Position numbers and translations under genes: made by a program
The notes under the pieces: model-generated
The model's input: only the letters and a program-made list of their open reading frames with translations
Databases searched by the model: none
What the model was told of the DNA's origin: nothing
Part shown: positions 1 to 9,054 of the stretch, in pieces
How the letters are laid out: every line of letters begins with the position of its first letter
Position numbering within the stretch: the stretch's first letter is position 1
DNA from: Legionella longbeachae
GTDB lineage: Bacteria; Pseudomonadota; Gammaproteobacteria; Legionellales; Legionellaceae
Length of the DNA stretch: 64,000 bases
Assembly (NCBI RefSeq): GCF_004283175.1
Contig: NZ_RXNW01000012.1
Location: 112,488 to 176,487 of the forward strand
Direction: 5' to 3'

Positions 1-431
1 AAGGCCAAAGGGAGATAAAAAACCCAAGATGTTAAGGTTTGGAAATAGCCCTGACGTAAAGCAACAGTTAAATTGTAATATTCACTTTGATGATGAACGG
101 AATGGCCTATCCAAAAAAAATTACATCGGTGGCTTGATCGATGATACCAATAATAGCAGAAATCAACCCCCAGCCAGAGTAGGAGCCAGGCGATGAATGA
201 ATGGGAATTAATATGGAAATATGCATGGTGTTCGTATAAATAATAGTAGCTAAATATAATTAACCCTCTAACAGGTAATGATGCAATTTCTTCCAAAATG
301 CCGCTACTTAAATTATTTATAGAGTCATTGAATTGGAATTCTTTACTCTTTCTGTAATAAGCGATGAGCAATTCAATGCCTATTAAGATTAAGAATACAG
401 GCGCAGCAAAAACTGTTAAGTTAATATCCAT
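1..431 (-). CDS. Sterol desaturase / fatty acid hydroxylase family protein, cut by window edge
   Basis: Reading the minus strand from an ATG at 431 gives 143 codons with no stop before the edge, so this is the N-terminal part only. The protein is hydrophobic, with membrane segments near residues 7-25, 53-66 and 80-96. It carries two of the family's histidine clusters, HRSSH at residues 97-101 and HSVHH at 110-114 followed by QSEYYN. These boxes hold the di-iron centre of integral-membrane sterol desaturases and fatty acid hydroxylases. The family is clear; the substrate (sterol, carotenoid or acyl chain) cannot be told. It starts 38 bp after the HAD phosphatase gene on the same strand and may be the last gene of the pilBCD transcript. 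Confidence 0.85.
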   Translation of the reverse strand, partial: MDINLTVFAAPVFLILIGIELLIAYYRKSKEFQFNDSINNLSSGILEEIASLPVRGLIIFSYYYLYEHHAYFHINSHSFIAWLLLWLGVDFCYYWYHRSSHRCNFFWIGHSVHHQSEYYNLTVALRQGYFQTLTSWVFYLPLA

Positions 432-469
432 ATTAATCCTTTAATAGTACTCTCATTAAGCTCCATCGA

Positions 470-1225
470 TTATACCGTCATCGATTTATATGTTTCTAAA
501 AAGCTCTCATATTCAGCTTTATAGCCCATACAAATGGGTAAATGAGCAACAGAGTTAATATTGTATTTGATAGGGAGTTCTGTAGGTAAAACATTTAATG
601 AATGATTATTGATAAAACAAAAATCAATTCCAAAATTCTTTGCTCCATGGCCATCACTTATTATTGAATCGCCAACCATTAACATTGAGTTTTTTTCAAT
701 GCAATACTGTCGCTTGCAAATAATTTCTGCTATGGCAATTTCAAAAATTTTTATATTGGGTTTCGCAACACCGATTTCACTGGAAATAACATAACTATCA
801 AACCAATTATATAATTCAAGCTGTTGGTGCTTTTGCACTTGCGTTTCTGTAAAGCCATTTGTAATAATCCCTAAAAAATGCCCTTTTTGATGTAAAAACT
901 CAATAGCATCTTTCACATGAGGTAGCCAATATGCATGTGCACATAGATTTTTTTCATACTCAATGGCTATTTCTTCGATAGGTGTGGAACATGAAAGTTT
1001 TTGATTTAGATGTGTAAAACGCAATAATCTCACTTCACTAGAGCTAAGAGAGTCGCCTACCTTTTGCCATAGCTGGGTATTGATTTCTTTATATAAATGT
1101 TCAAAAACAGAGTATTCAACCGATGAATAAAATTGATTGTAAATACTTATTAATCCCATTCGTTCAGAATGGGAAAAATCGATTAACGTATCATCTAAAT
1201 CAAATAGAATTACTTGATAAGACAT
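470..1225 (-). CDS. yjjG: HAD-superfamily hydrolase, YjjG-type noncanonical pyrimidine nucleotidase
   Basis: The 251-residue protein begins with the HAD motif I DLDDT (residues 9-13, nucleophile Asp9). It has an all-alpha cap of the length seen in YjjG/YfnB proteins, motif II in IITNG, the motif III lysine in GVAKPNIKIFEIA and motif IV in MVGDSIISDGHGAKNFG. YjjG enzymes remove phosphate from damaged or noncanonical pyrimidine nucleotides in the cytoplasm. The family is certain; the substrate is assigned by overall similarity, and other small-molecule HAD phosphatases are possible. The gene follows pilD by about 20 bp on the same strand, so it is probably co-transcribed with it. Confidence 0.75.
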   Translation of the reverse strand: MSYQVILFDLDDTLIDFSHSERMGLISIYNQFYSSVEYSVFEHLYKEINTQLWQKVGDSLSSSEVRLLRFTHLNQKLSCSTPIEEIAIEYEKNLCAHAYWLPHVKDAIEFLHQKGHFLGIITNGFTETQVQKHQQLELYNWFDSYVISSEIGVAKPNIKIFEIAIAEIICKRQYCIEKNSMLMVGDSIISDGHGAKNFGIDFCFINNHSLNVLPTELPIKYNINSVAHLPICMGYKAEYESFLETYKSMTV

Positions 1226-1245
1226 AATGACTCCCCTCAGTCATT

Positions 1246-2106
1246 CTACATCCAAAAATGTAAATACCAGCGCACTATATATTTTCCCCAAAATAAACAT
1301 ATTAATCCGCTAATACATAAAAAGGGACCAAAGGGAATCGCTGTTTCTTTTGTTTTACCTTTTGAATACAAATATAATAGACCAATAATTGTACCACTAA
1401 CTGAGGAAAGAAGTAGAATTAATGGTAAGTATATCCAACCTAACCAAGCACCAAACGCAGCAAATAATTTAAAATCACCATTTCCCATACCAATTTTACC
1501 AGTAAATAAATAGAATAATTTTATAAATAGCCACATTCCAATATATGCGATTGACGCACTGAGTACTGCTTGGGGTAGAGGTGTAAACAAGTTTGCAGTA
1601 TTGGCAAGCAACCCCAACCATAATAAGCTTAACGTAAGACAATCGGGTAATATTTGATGATCTAAGTCAATAAAAATTAAACAAATTAAAATCCATATGG
1701 CTATTAATACAAAAAGCAAATGTGTAGTAAATCCAAAATGCCAACTTGCATATATGGAGAGTAGCATGGTACTTAATTCAATCAATGGATAACGGACTGA
1801 AATTGGGTTATTGCATTGATAGCAACGCCCCCGCAAAAAAATGTAACTTAAAACTGGAATGTTTTGCCATGCTTTGACCATCGCTTTGCATGAAGGACAA
1901 AATGATCTTGGAAAAAATAAATTAATCTTTTCTTGTTTGTCTTCTTCAATACCCACTAACTCATTATATTGTTGCCTCCACTCCATTTCGAGCATTATAG
2001 GTAAGCGGTATATTATCACATTAAGCAAGCTACCTACAGTTAGTGAAAATAGCGCGATTATAAGATACATCAACCATGTATTATGAGTGATTAAATCATG
2101 TACCAT
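1246..2106 (-). CDS. pilD: Type IV prepilin peptidase / N-methyltransferase PilD
   Basis: This 286-residue polytopic inner-membrane protein has the bacterial PilD architecture. The N-terminal cytoplasmic domain carries a tetracysteine zinc site (Cys70, Cys73, Cys95, Cys98), typical of the methylating domain. The aspartyl protease core shows FIDLDHQILPD (Asp147, Asp149) and GMGNGDFKLFAAFGAWLG (Asp211). PilD cleaves and N-methylates prepilins, and in Legionella it also processes pseudopilins of the type II secretion system. Length and start agree with the family. It lies downstream of pilB and pilC across a 111-bp gap, the usual pilBCD order. Confidence 0.96.
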   Translation of the reverse strand: MVHDLITHNTWLMYLIIALFSLTVGSLLNVIIYRLPIMLEMEWRQQYNELVGIEEDKQEKINLFFPRSFCPSCKAMVKAWQNIPVLSYIFLRGRCYQCNNPISVRYPLIELSTMLLSIYASWHFGFTTHLLFVLIAIWILICLIFIDLDHQILPDCLTLSLLWLGLLANTANLFTPLPQAVLSASIAYIGMWLFIKLFYLFTGKIGMGNGDFKLFAAFGAWLGWIYLPLILLLSSVSGTIIGLLYLYSKGKTKETAIPFGPFLCISGLICLFWGKYIVRWYLHFWM

Positions 2107-2174
2107 TGAACAGACCCACCTGAAATTAAGCCTGGGTTTCCAGTGAAGAAATGCCCAGAAAAGTAATACAAAAT

Positions 2175-2199
2175 CTAGGAATTGCTTCGCAGTACCTAG
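2175..2199 (-). terminator. Possible weak hairpin between pilC and pilD
   Basis: The outer arms CTAGG and CCTAG enclose an inner TGC/GCA stem with mismatches between them, and an AT-rich tract follows on the minus strand. It lies in the 111-bp gap between pilC and pilD and could attenuate read-through. The stem is short and imperfect, so the call is tentative. Confidence 0.25.
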
Positions 2200-2217
2200 C
2201 CTATTGACAAGAAGCTC

Positions 2218-3438
2218 TTATATTGCAGCACCTAATTTAAAAATTGGCAAATACATTGAAACTACAAGGCCTCCCACTAGAACTCCCAAAATAGTCATAA
2301 TTATAGGTTCTAGTAAACTACTGAGGGAGTCAACTGCATTATCAACATCTTCTTCATAAAAATCAGCAACTTTACTTAGCATTCTTTCCAATGCGCCTGA
2401 TTCTTCGCCTATGGCAACCATTTGAATTACCATATTCGGGAATAATTGAGTGTTTTCCATGGCTTTGTTCATTTGTTGTCCAGTGGAAACTTCATCTCTG
2501 ATTTTATTTGTTGCATTTGAAAAGATAATGTTCCCTGTAGCACCTGCAACTGATTTAAGTGCTTCAACCAGAGGCAAACCTGCGGCGAAGGTAATTGATA
2601 GTGTTCTTGCAAAACGGGCAATCGCAGCTTTTTCAATAATGGGTCCAATTACAGGAATTTTTAATAATGTTTTATCTACATTTTGAGCAAATTGCGAGGA
2701 GTGTTTTACTGCATAAATAAAAGCGTAAACAATTCCAATTAATGATCCAAATATAAGATACCAATAGGATTGAAAAAATTTAGAAAGTTCTACTACGGTT
2801 TTTGTCATCATGGGTAAATCTGCCCCAAAACCTTTAAATAATGCTTCAAACTGGGGCACCACAAAAATAAGTAATCCTGCAGTAACAATAAGAGCTACAA
2901 CGATCACTGCCATAGGGTAGGTTAATGCTTTTTTGATTTTCTTTTTTATGGTTTCTATTTTTTCTTTATAAGTAGCGATTTTATTCAACATGATATCGAG
3001 AGAGCCTGATTTTTCACCAGCATCGACTAAATTGCAAAATAAATCATTAAAATGAGAGGGATGTTTTTTTAAGGCTTCAGAAAGTGTTAATCCTGTTTCA
3101 ACATCGTGCTTAATTTGCTCAATTAACTCTTTGAGGCGTGTGTTAGTTTGCCCTTTAGCTACAATATCAAAAGATTGAACTAAAGGGATACCTGATTCAA
3201 TCATTGTCGCTAATTGACGGCTAAACACCGTGATGTCTGAAGATTTAACTTTTTTGCTATTTCGTTTTAAAATAGGGGATCGTTTTTTTACAATTTTACT
3301 AATAATAATCCCTTGTCTACGTAGTTCTACTTTAGCTAAAGCAAGGCTTCTAGCTTCTATATCCCCATTGATTTTTTGCGAAGCTTTATTGACTCCTGTG
3401 TAATGAAAAGTTAATGTAGTATTTGCATTTTTTTTCAT
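2218..3438 (-). CDS. pilC: Type IV pilus inner-membrane platform protein PilC
   Basis: The 406-residue protein has two tandem T2SSF (GspF/PilC) domains, each preceding hydrophobic segments. The first contains SRQLATMIESGIPLVQSF, and the second repeats the pattern in ARTLSITFAAGLPLVEAL. Both end in the EKSGSL / EESGAL signature, and the C-terminal membrane segment (SSLLEPIIMTILG) is the usual one. PilC is the inner-membrane platform that couples the PilB motor to pilus assembly. It starts 12 bp after the pilB stop, so translation is probably coupled. Family, length and order leave little doubt. Confidence 0.97.
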   Translation of the reverse strand: MKKNANTTLTFHYTGVNKASQKINGDIEARSLALAKVELRRQGIIISKIVKKRSPILKRNSKKVKSSDITVFSRQLATMIESGIPLVQSFDIVAKGQTNTRLKELIEQIKHDVETGLTLSEALKKHPSHFNDLFCNLVDAGEKSGSLDIMLNKIATYKEKIETIKKKIKKALTYPMAVIVVALIVTAGLLIFVVPQFEALFKGFGADLPMMTKTVVELSKFFQSYWYLIFGSLIGIVYAFIYAVKHSSQFAQNVDKTLLKIPVIGPIIEKAAIARFARTLSITFAAGLPLVEALKSVAGATGNIIFSNATNKIRDEVSTGQQMNKAMENTQLFPNMVIQMVAIGEESGALERMLSKVADFYEEDVDNAVDSLSSLLEPIIMTILGVLVGGLVVSMYLPIFKLGAAI

Positions 3439-3450
3439 TTTATTATGTAG

Positions 3451-5178
3451 TTAATCAACGGTTACCCGATTGACCTCCTCTATAGTTGTAATACCATGTT
3501 TTATCTTTTCAAGCCCAGATTGGTAAATAGTCAGCATGCCTTCATCTTGTGCCGCTTTTAGAATATCAAGGGCATTACCTCCTGACATGATTAATTGACC
3601 AATGGTTTTAGTCATGGGTAATACTTCAAATAATCCTATTCTTCCTCGGTAACCAGCGGTACATTTATTACAACCTACTGCTTTGTATAACTTGATTTCT
3701 TGTACGTCTGCTTCTGTAAATCCTAATTCGAGTAAGCCTGATTTAGTGAAGTCATCTCTTAAAATTTTACAATGTTCACATAATTTACGGGCGAGACGCT
3801 GCGCAATTATGAGAGTGACGGAACTGGTGATATTAAATGTTGGAATTCCCATATTCACCAAGCGATTTAATGTTTCAGATGCACTATTCGTATGCAAGGT
3901 CGAAAGGACTAAATGCCCGGTTTGTGATGCTTTGACCGCTATTTCTGCTGTTTCCAAGTCACGTATCTCTCCCACCATAATGATGTCGGGGTCTTGGCGC
4001 AAAAAAGATCGTAGGGCATTAGAGAATGTTAATCCTGCCTTAGGATTTATGTTCACTTGATTAATACCATGCATTTTAATTTCTACAGGATCCTCCGCGG
4101 TGGAAATATTCACTTCCTTGGTATTAAGTATATTTAATGCGGTATATAAGGTTACGGTTTTGCCACTTCCAGTCGGTCCAGTAACCAAAATCATGCCTTG
4201 GGGACGTTCAATTGCATGGATAAAATGATCTTTTTGCAAAGGGCTAAAACCTAAAGCTTCAATCCCCAATTTAACAGAACCTGGATCAAGAATACGAGTT
4301 ACTACTTTTTCACCAGCAATGGTAGGGCAGGTGCTAACACGAAAATCAATGGTTCTTGTTTTAGATAATTTCATTTTAAAACCACCATCTTGTGGGATAC
4401 GCCTTTCAGAAATATCCAAACAAGACATTATTTTGATGCGGGCAGTAATTCTGGCTGCTAATCTTGCAGGTGGAGTTGCTATTTCATGCAAAATTCCGTC
4501 TTGGCGGTATCGTATACGATATTCTTTATCATAGGGTTCAAAGTGAATATCAGACGCTCCTTGTTTAATGGCATCTAGAAGAATTTTATTGACAAATTTG
4601 ACGATTGGAGCATCTTCTGTTATCGAGGCGGGCGCATTGAGTTCATGCTCTTCCTCTTCATTAATAATGAGTCCATCCATCTCATTAGTATCACCAACAA
4701 ACTCGGATAAACATTGGTTTTCTTTAGTGGTGAGCAAATGATCAATTAGGACATTGAGCTTATCTGTTTCTACTACGATCGCATAAGTATTAAGTCCAGT
4801 TTGAAATTGGATCTCTTTCAATGAAGTTTGTTTGCTTGGATCGTCAGTGGCTAAATATAAATGATTTCCTCGACAAAATAACGGAATCATTGAATGACGC
4901 CGAATTAATGCCTCATTCACTAAACTTGTAGGGAGTGATTCTATATCAATACAATCGAGATCCAGCATAGGCACACCAAAATTTTGCGATGCTGTGTGGG
5001 CAATTTGTATGGCTGATAATATGTTGTTTTTAACAAGGTATTGAACTAATGAGATTTTTTCAGCATCGGCAAGCTTATAGTACTCTATGGCCTCAGATTT
5101 TTCTAAAAGTTTCTCTAAGACAAAAAGTTGACCTATCCCATATAATTTAAAATCATTGCTTCCTAACATAAATTCCAT
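3451..5178 (-). CDS. pilB: Type IV pilus assembly ATPase PilB
   Basis: This 575-residue hexameric extension motor has a GspE/MshE N-terminal domain (about residues 40-150) and the secretion-ATPase core. Visible motifs are the Walker A GPTGSGKT at 334-341, the Asp box around AEDPVE, the Walker B region IIMVGEIRD near 399-407 and the His box GHLVLSTLHTN. A tetracysteine zinc site is formed by CEHC (467-470) and CNKC (503-506). It is the first gene of the minus-strand run. Two close in-frame ATGs (codons 1 and 4) compete for the start; a GGA sits five bases before the second, so the true start may be three codons downstream. Confidence 0.97.
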   Translation of the reverse strand: MEFMLGSNDFKLYGIGQLFVLEKLLEKSEAIEYYKLADAEKISLVQYLVKNNILSAIQIAHTASQNFGVPMLDLDCIDIESLPTSLVNEALIRRHSMIPLFCRGNHLYLATDDPSKQTSLKEIQFQTGLNTYAIVVETDKLNVLIDHLLTTKENQCLSEFVGDTNEMDGLIINEEEEHELNAPASITEDAPIVKFVNKILLDAIKQGASDIHFEPYDKEYRIRYRQDGILHEIATPPARLAARITARIKIMSCLDISERRIPQDGGFKMKLSKTRTIDFRVSTCPTIAGEKVVTRILDPGSVKLGIEALGFSPLQKDHFIHAIERPQGMILVTGPTGSGKTVTLYTALNILNTKEVNISTAEDPVEIKMHGINQVNINPKAGLTFSNALRSFLRQDPDIIMVGEIRDLETAEIAVKASQTGHLVLSTLHTNSASETLNRLVNMGIPTFNITSSVTLIIAQRLARKLCEHCKILRDDFTKSGLLELGFTEADVQEIKLYKAVGCNKCTAGYRGRIGLFEVLPMTKTIGQLIMSGGNALDILKAAQDEGMLTIYQSGLEKIKHGITTIEEVNRVTVD

Positions 5179-5511
5179 TTAGCTTTATAATAATATTAAC
5201 TATAGTTAATGCATTCAATAAAAGCACGAGTTTTAATCAAGGCGAGGTGATTCATTCTAATTGAGAACAAAAGAGCTATGAAAAAAATTCATCCTAAACT
5301 CTATCCAAAAGTCCGGGCTAATAGAGGCGTTCCTAACTCCCTATAACTCGCTCTTTTTGTACTAAACTTTGGTCATAATTTATGAAAAGTCATATTTGAT
5401 GCCAATCATAGGCTCTTGCAAAGCTGGTCGTAAAATAAAATTAATTGTCTGTACCCAAAACTCGTTGTATTGTAGTTTAATTGAGGATTAACTATTTTAA
5501 AAGGCATTATT
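5179..5511. other. Intergenic region between divergent pilB and methyltransferase genes
   Basis: These 333 bp separate the divergent pilB and methyltransferase genes and must hold both promoters. I see no convincing ORF (only a 22-codon frame starting at 5278), no RNA gene and no strong hairpin. Several loose -10-like AT tracts occur, but none has a well-spaced -35. Confidence 0.4.
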
Positions 5512-6249
5512 TTGTTGATTGAACGTCAAATAAGACAATATCGCGCCCTGAATAAATGGTTTCATTCACCTTTGGGACATTTTACTGCCCATGAGTTTTT
5601 GGTTAATTTAGATTCTACAATGGAGTATTCATATGGTGAGATATTACTACAATTAGGAAATTGTGGTGATAATCCCTGGTTAAAAAAATTAAATTACATG
5701 CATAAATGGATTGCTTCTCCCTTTTATTTGGCTAACAAAAAATCACAAATAGAGTGTGCTTTAAATCAACTTCCTTTAGAACGTAATAGTATAGATTGTA
5801 TTATTGCTCCACTTACATTAGAGCCTTTCGGAAGCAGTCTTAGCCTTATCGATGAAATTGATCGCTTACTTAGTCCTATGGGCTTTGTTATCTTATTAGG
5901 TATTAACCCTTGGAGCTTGTGGGGTGGTGCTATGAAAATGGGACTACTCCATTGTTATGATGATACCAAAGTTAATATGCGTACCCCTTTTAACCTGAAT
6001 AGAATATTTTTACAAAGAGGTTACCGACAATACTCTCTAAGCAGTTTTTGCTATATTCCCCCAGTAAGTAATCCTACACTTATTAAAAAACTCACGTTTT
6101 TAGATGAAATAGGTAAAATGCTGTGGCCGTTTCCATCTGGATTTTACTGTTACATTGCACAAAAATATCAACTCATCGAACCATCACTACAGATAAAATT
6201 AATGAGTAAACCAATAAAAAATTATGAAGCACCATTACAGCCAATTTAA
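5512..6249 (+). CDS. SAM-dependent methyltransferase-like protein (class I, type 11)
   Basis: The 245-residue protein resembles the short class I methyltransferases. The segment LPLERNSIDCIIAPLTLEPF matches the region after strand 4 (the usual ...SFDVVIA.. motif), followed by a GFVILLGINPWSLWG segment typical of type-11 enzymes. The N-terminal glycine-rich SAM loop is degenerate; GEILLQLGNCGDNPWL occupies its place. The start is a TTG at 5512 with a second TTG just after it, and no strong ribosome binding site is visible. The substrate is unknown. It is a single gene divergent from pilB and convergent with the next gene. Confidence 0.65.
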   Translation: MLIERQIRQYRALNKWFHSPLGHFTAHEFLVNLDSTMEYSYGEILLQLGNCGDNPWLKKLNYMHKWIASPFYLANKKSQIECALNQLPLERNSIDCIIAPLTLEPFGSSLSLIDEIDRLLSPMGFVILLGINPWSLWGGAMKMGLLHCYDDTKVNMRTPFNLNRIFLQRGYRQYSLSSFCYIPPVSNPTLIKKLTFLDEIGKMLWPFPSGFYCYIAQKYQLIEPSLQIKLMSKPIKNYEAPLQPI

Positions 6250-6295
6250 GTTGGACATTTTATTTGCAATCGATCTAACTCCACCATGTGTTTAA

Positions 6296-6883
6296 TTACT
6301 CTTTGGGTTTTAAATTCATATCAAATGGACTGGGGCTTTTTAATTCAGATAATGACGGAGCATCTATCTCCACTGATGCATTAGATTGGCTTCGTTGCGA
6401 AATTGTAGCATCAAATGTTTTTAAATCGTTCATTAATTCATTTTGATCAGCGCTGCCAAAAGATGCTTGTCTGATATCTTGCCTTAAACTTTCGCCAATT
6501 GCTTTTTGGCTTCCTGCATAAAATTTACCGTTTCCGGGAGAATATACGTAATGATCTTTAGGTGAAAAAACTATATCACTCATAAATGCGATACTGATAG
6601 GCGTTATTTTTCCACAACAAAATCGCTCATTTTTTTTGACTTCATGTTCATAAAATCTTTTTTCCTGATCTTCATTATAAAAAGAAAGAATAGGAGGTTG
6701 CTGTAAAAGAAGTTGTTCACGTTTCTTTTTAATTAATTCATTATTTTCAAAAGCAATACATTCTGATTTAAAATGATCGATGAACTGTGATTGCTGCGAC
6801 CCTAGAGATAGATTTTGAAAAAAAATCATTTTACTTAAGGGAACTACTTCTGCTTGATCTTGAAGATTTTGTGTCATATACAT
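6296..6883 (-). CDS. Hypothetical protein, 195 residues
   Basis: I do not recognise this protein. It is soluble, charged, and has no signal peptide or membrane segment. The middle is rich in Lys and Glu (about residues 45-85), and the C-terminal 45 residues are low-complexity with many Ser and Pro. Two in-frame ATGs (6883 and 6877) are available. A GAGG eight bases before the second favours 6877, which removes two residues. It is convergent with the methyltransferase gene. A translocated effector is possible from the unstructured polar C terminus, but nothing specific supports it. Confidence 0.55.
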   Translation of the reverse strand: MYMTQNLQDQAEVVPLSKMIFFQNLSLGSQQSQFIDHFKSECIAFENNELIKKKREQLLLQQPPILSFYNEDQEKRFYEHEVKKNERFCCGKITPISIAFMSDIVFSPKDHYVYSPGNGKFYAGSQKAIGESLRQDIRQASFGSADQNELMNDLKTFDATISQRSQSNASVEIDAPSLSELKSPSPFDMNLKPKE

Positions 6884-7037
6884 AGCCTCACTAAATACTA
6901 AAATCTTATTCTCATCATAAGAAATTAAAATAGTTCTTGATCATTTAAAGAGTAGCAGGTATGTAATGAAAAGCGAGTTAGAGCCAATAATTACAATAGG
7001 TAAGGTATCATTTTATCCTTTATACAGCTAATTTAGT

Positions 7038-7067
7038 TTGAACAGAGTACCTGTGTTTTTGTATACT
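7038..7067 (+). promoter_or_regulatory. Sigma70-type promoter for DUF1820-hpt
   Basis: TTGAAC (7038-7043) and TATACT (7062-7067) are separated by 18 bases and match the -35 and -10 consensus well. They lie 30 bp upstream of the DUF1820 start codon at 7097, leaving a short leader. Confidence 0.55.
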
Positions 7068-7096
7068 TTGCATTCTCATAAGATAAGGTTAGTTTT

Positions 7097-7423
7097 ATGA
7101 ATAAGAAAACAATATTCAAAATCACTTTTGCTAATCAAGAAGCAATTTATGAAATTTATGCTCGATCTATAAAGGAAAGTGATATGTTTGGGTTTCTCGA
7201 AGTTGAAGAGCTTGTGTTCGGTGAGCAAACCTCATTGGTTGTTGATCCTTCTGAAGAGCGATTAAAAATTGAATTTAATGGTGTCAAACGAACATTTATT
7301 CCCATGCATTCAATTTATCGTATCGATGAAGTAACAAAGCAAGGAACAGCCAAAGTCAAAGACAATCCAGGCTATGGCAGCAAAGTCAGTCCTTTTCCTG
7401 GAACAGGGAAAATAAAAGATTAA
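7097..7423 (+). CDS. DUF1820 family protein
   Basis: The 108-residue protein matches DUF1820, a small family common in gammaproteobacteria. Family-typical stretches are the IFKITFANQ start, the MFGFLEVEELVFG core, and the end of the domain around FIPMHSIYRIDEV. The last 20 residues are a polar tail. It has no signal peptide or membrane segment. No function is established for the family. It lies just before hpt on the same strand with about 40 bp between them and shares its promoter. Confidence 0.85.
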   Translation: MNKKTIFKITFANQEAIYEIYARSIKESDMFGFLEVEELVFGEQTSLVVDPSEERLKIEFNGVKRTFIPMHSIYRIDEVTKQGTAKVKDNPGYGSKVSPFPGTGKIKD

Positions 7424-7466
7424 TAAATAGATTTAGCGAGAACCAATTTTGCCTAGGGGATTTACA

Positions 7467-8027
7467 ATGACTATTCCAGATAAAATTAAAGATGTTTATG
7501 AGAAATCAACTTGCTTGTATACGACAAATGAAGTTGAGGCTGCTCTTGATAGAATGGCGATTAATATTCACAAGGAATTACAAGCTGAAAATCCTGTGCT
7601 TGTTTGTGTTATGGTAGGAGGTCTGGTTCTTTTAGGTAATTTATTGCCACGTTTAGATTTTCCTTTAGAAGTGGACTATGTACATGCGACTCGTTATCAA
7701 GGCGGGCTAATTGGCAGTGAAATAGTTTGGAAAGTAAGGCCATCAGAGAATTTAAAAGGACGTACCGTTCTTGTTGTTGATGATATTCTTGATGGAGGCG
7801 TTACTTTGGCATCAATTATTTCTGAAATAAAGGCTTTAGGTGCAGCAAAAGTATATAGTGCTGTTTTAGTAGACAAATATCGCAAACGCGTACCAAATGG
7901 TTTATCAAAAGCTGATTTTGTCGGTTTAGAAGTAGAAGATCATTATATATTTGGTTATGGCATGGATTACAATGAGTATCTTCGCAATGCACCAGGTATT
8001 TTTGTTGTGCATCCAGATCATGAATAA
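7467..8027 (+). CDS. hpt: Hypoxanthine-guanine phosphoribosyltransferase
   Basis: The protein is a type I phosphoribosyltransferase of purine-salvage type. It shows the PRPP-binding loop [14 protein letters not shown], an upstream [16 protein letters not shown] loop and [12 protein letters not shown] before the flexible loop. [10 protein letters not shown] and [19 protein letters not shown] form the purine-binding end. It converts hypoxanthine or guanine plus PRPP to IMP or GMP. I place the start at the ATG at 7467, because AGGGGA at 7455-7460 sits at the right distance; a TTG at 7449 would add six residues. It is the second gene of the DUF1820-hpt unit and is followed by a hairpin terminator. 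Confidence 0.9.
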   Translation: MTIPDKIKDVYEKSTCLYTTNEVEAALDRMAINIHKELQAENPVLVCVMVGGLVLLGNLLPRLDFPLEVDYVHATRYQGGLIGSEIVWKVRPSENLKGRTVLVVDDILDGGVTLASIISEIKALGAAKVYSAVLVDKYRKRVPNGLSKADFVGLEVEDHYIFGYGMDYNEYLRNAPGIFVVHPDHE

Positions 8028-8064
8028 AGTTTAATGCTATCAGTATTATCACAGACATTATAAT

Positions 8065-8097
8065 AAGCAGCAAAGTTCAAATTGCTGCTTTAATTCT
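8065..8097 (+). terminator. Rho-independent terminator after hpt
   Basis: A perfect 9-bp stem (AAGCAGCAA at 8065-8073, TTGCTGCTT at 8082-8090) with an 8-base loop is followed by TAATTCTT. It lies 38 bp after the hpt stop. Confidence 0.75.
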
Positions 8098-8358
8098 TGG
8101 AGCTCTTAAGAACTAAAAATAGTACCATGGCTTTATTGGGGCTGTTGCCAAAAGAAAACTCCAGCGAACTCCCTCATAAAAGTTCCATCATCCAGCTCAT
8201 TTATGTTATTCAACGATATCAATTAAAATATAGACGATGCTTTAATCTTACTTTTGTTTAGTGAGTTAATTAAAAGATTACACGAATGGAAGTGGTAAAC
8301 TGCGCCAATCTTTGTCAGCACGAATACAATATATAAACAGTTTTGTTTCTCTGGTTTT

Positions 8359-9054
8359 TTAACTGTTATTTATAAGACAATTTTGCTGAATCCATGCATG
8401 TAATTCTCTTACAGCATAAGTTGCAACTTTATCTTCAGGCATCTGATGACTCAATATTTCACAGATATCCATAAACGGTGCTTCTTGCATTATTGCATTA
8501 AGCATAGTAAGTTCAGGAGATTCTAACTTACGGTATAGTACGTCAAGTTGTCGACGCCATATAAGCATAAATTGAGGTGATTTAAGTTTCGTGGAGGTTG
8601 GAATTGATTTATTACTTCGTAAGGCTTTAATAAGGTAAAGAGTACTCCAATGCATGATGAGTATTTTACATGAGGGATGCAGATTGAATTTCATTTCTGG
8701 CCATTGATGTAATGGTAAAGATTGCAAATCGAATACCGATAATAAATTTGCATCACGAGCTCCAATGGCTTGATATTCTGACCATTCAAACTCAGCAATT
8801 TCCGCTAAATGTGGCTTTTTCTTATAGGGTAAGGTTTCTGTTAAAAATTGACTGAGATTTTCACCAACTATCGCAGCTAACGTACTATAATCGCTCATCA
8901 ATGCTTCTTCTAGCCGCGCATAAAACCCATCGACATAGATAGCCACTCTGTCTGCAATAGAGCCTTTAGGAGGAGAATCAAGATAAGGATTAATGAGTGG
9001 TTCGGACGTTAGGATCGAGTCTCGAAATAAAGTATGTATTTCAGTAAGTTTCAT
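8359..9054 (-). CDS. DUF2063 family protein, MNIO partner (BufC/HvfC-like)
   Basis: The 231-residue protein starts with the DUF2063 putative DNA-binding-type domain (about residues 1-90; IHTLFRDSIL...DRVAIYVDGFYARLEEAL...). A less conserved helical C-terminal half follows. In MNIO (DUF692) operons this protein acts as a recruitment partner that brings the secreted peptide substrate to the iron enzyme. Its ATG overlaps the end of the upstream DUF692 gene by 14 bp, as usual for the pair. The frame looks intact although the upstream enzyme gene is broken, which suggests recent decay. Confidence 0.85.
   Translation of the reverse strand: MKLTEIHTLFRDSILTSEPLINPYLDSPPKGSIADRVAIYVDGFYARLEEALMSDYSTLAAIVGENLSQFLTETLPYKKKPHLAEIAEFEWSEYQAIGARDANLLSVFDLQSLPLHQWPEMKFNLHPSCKILIMHWSTLYLIKALRSNKSIPTSTKLKSPQFMLIWRRQLDVLYRKLESPELTMLNAIMQEAPFMDICEILSHQMPEDKVATYAVRELHAWIQQNCLINNS

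Noticed and set aside
3683-4060. 125-codon plus-strand frame inside pilB
   Set aside because: Shadow of a well-supported gene in another frame.
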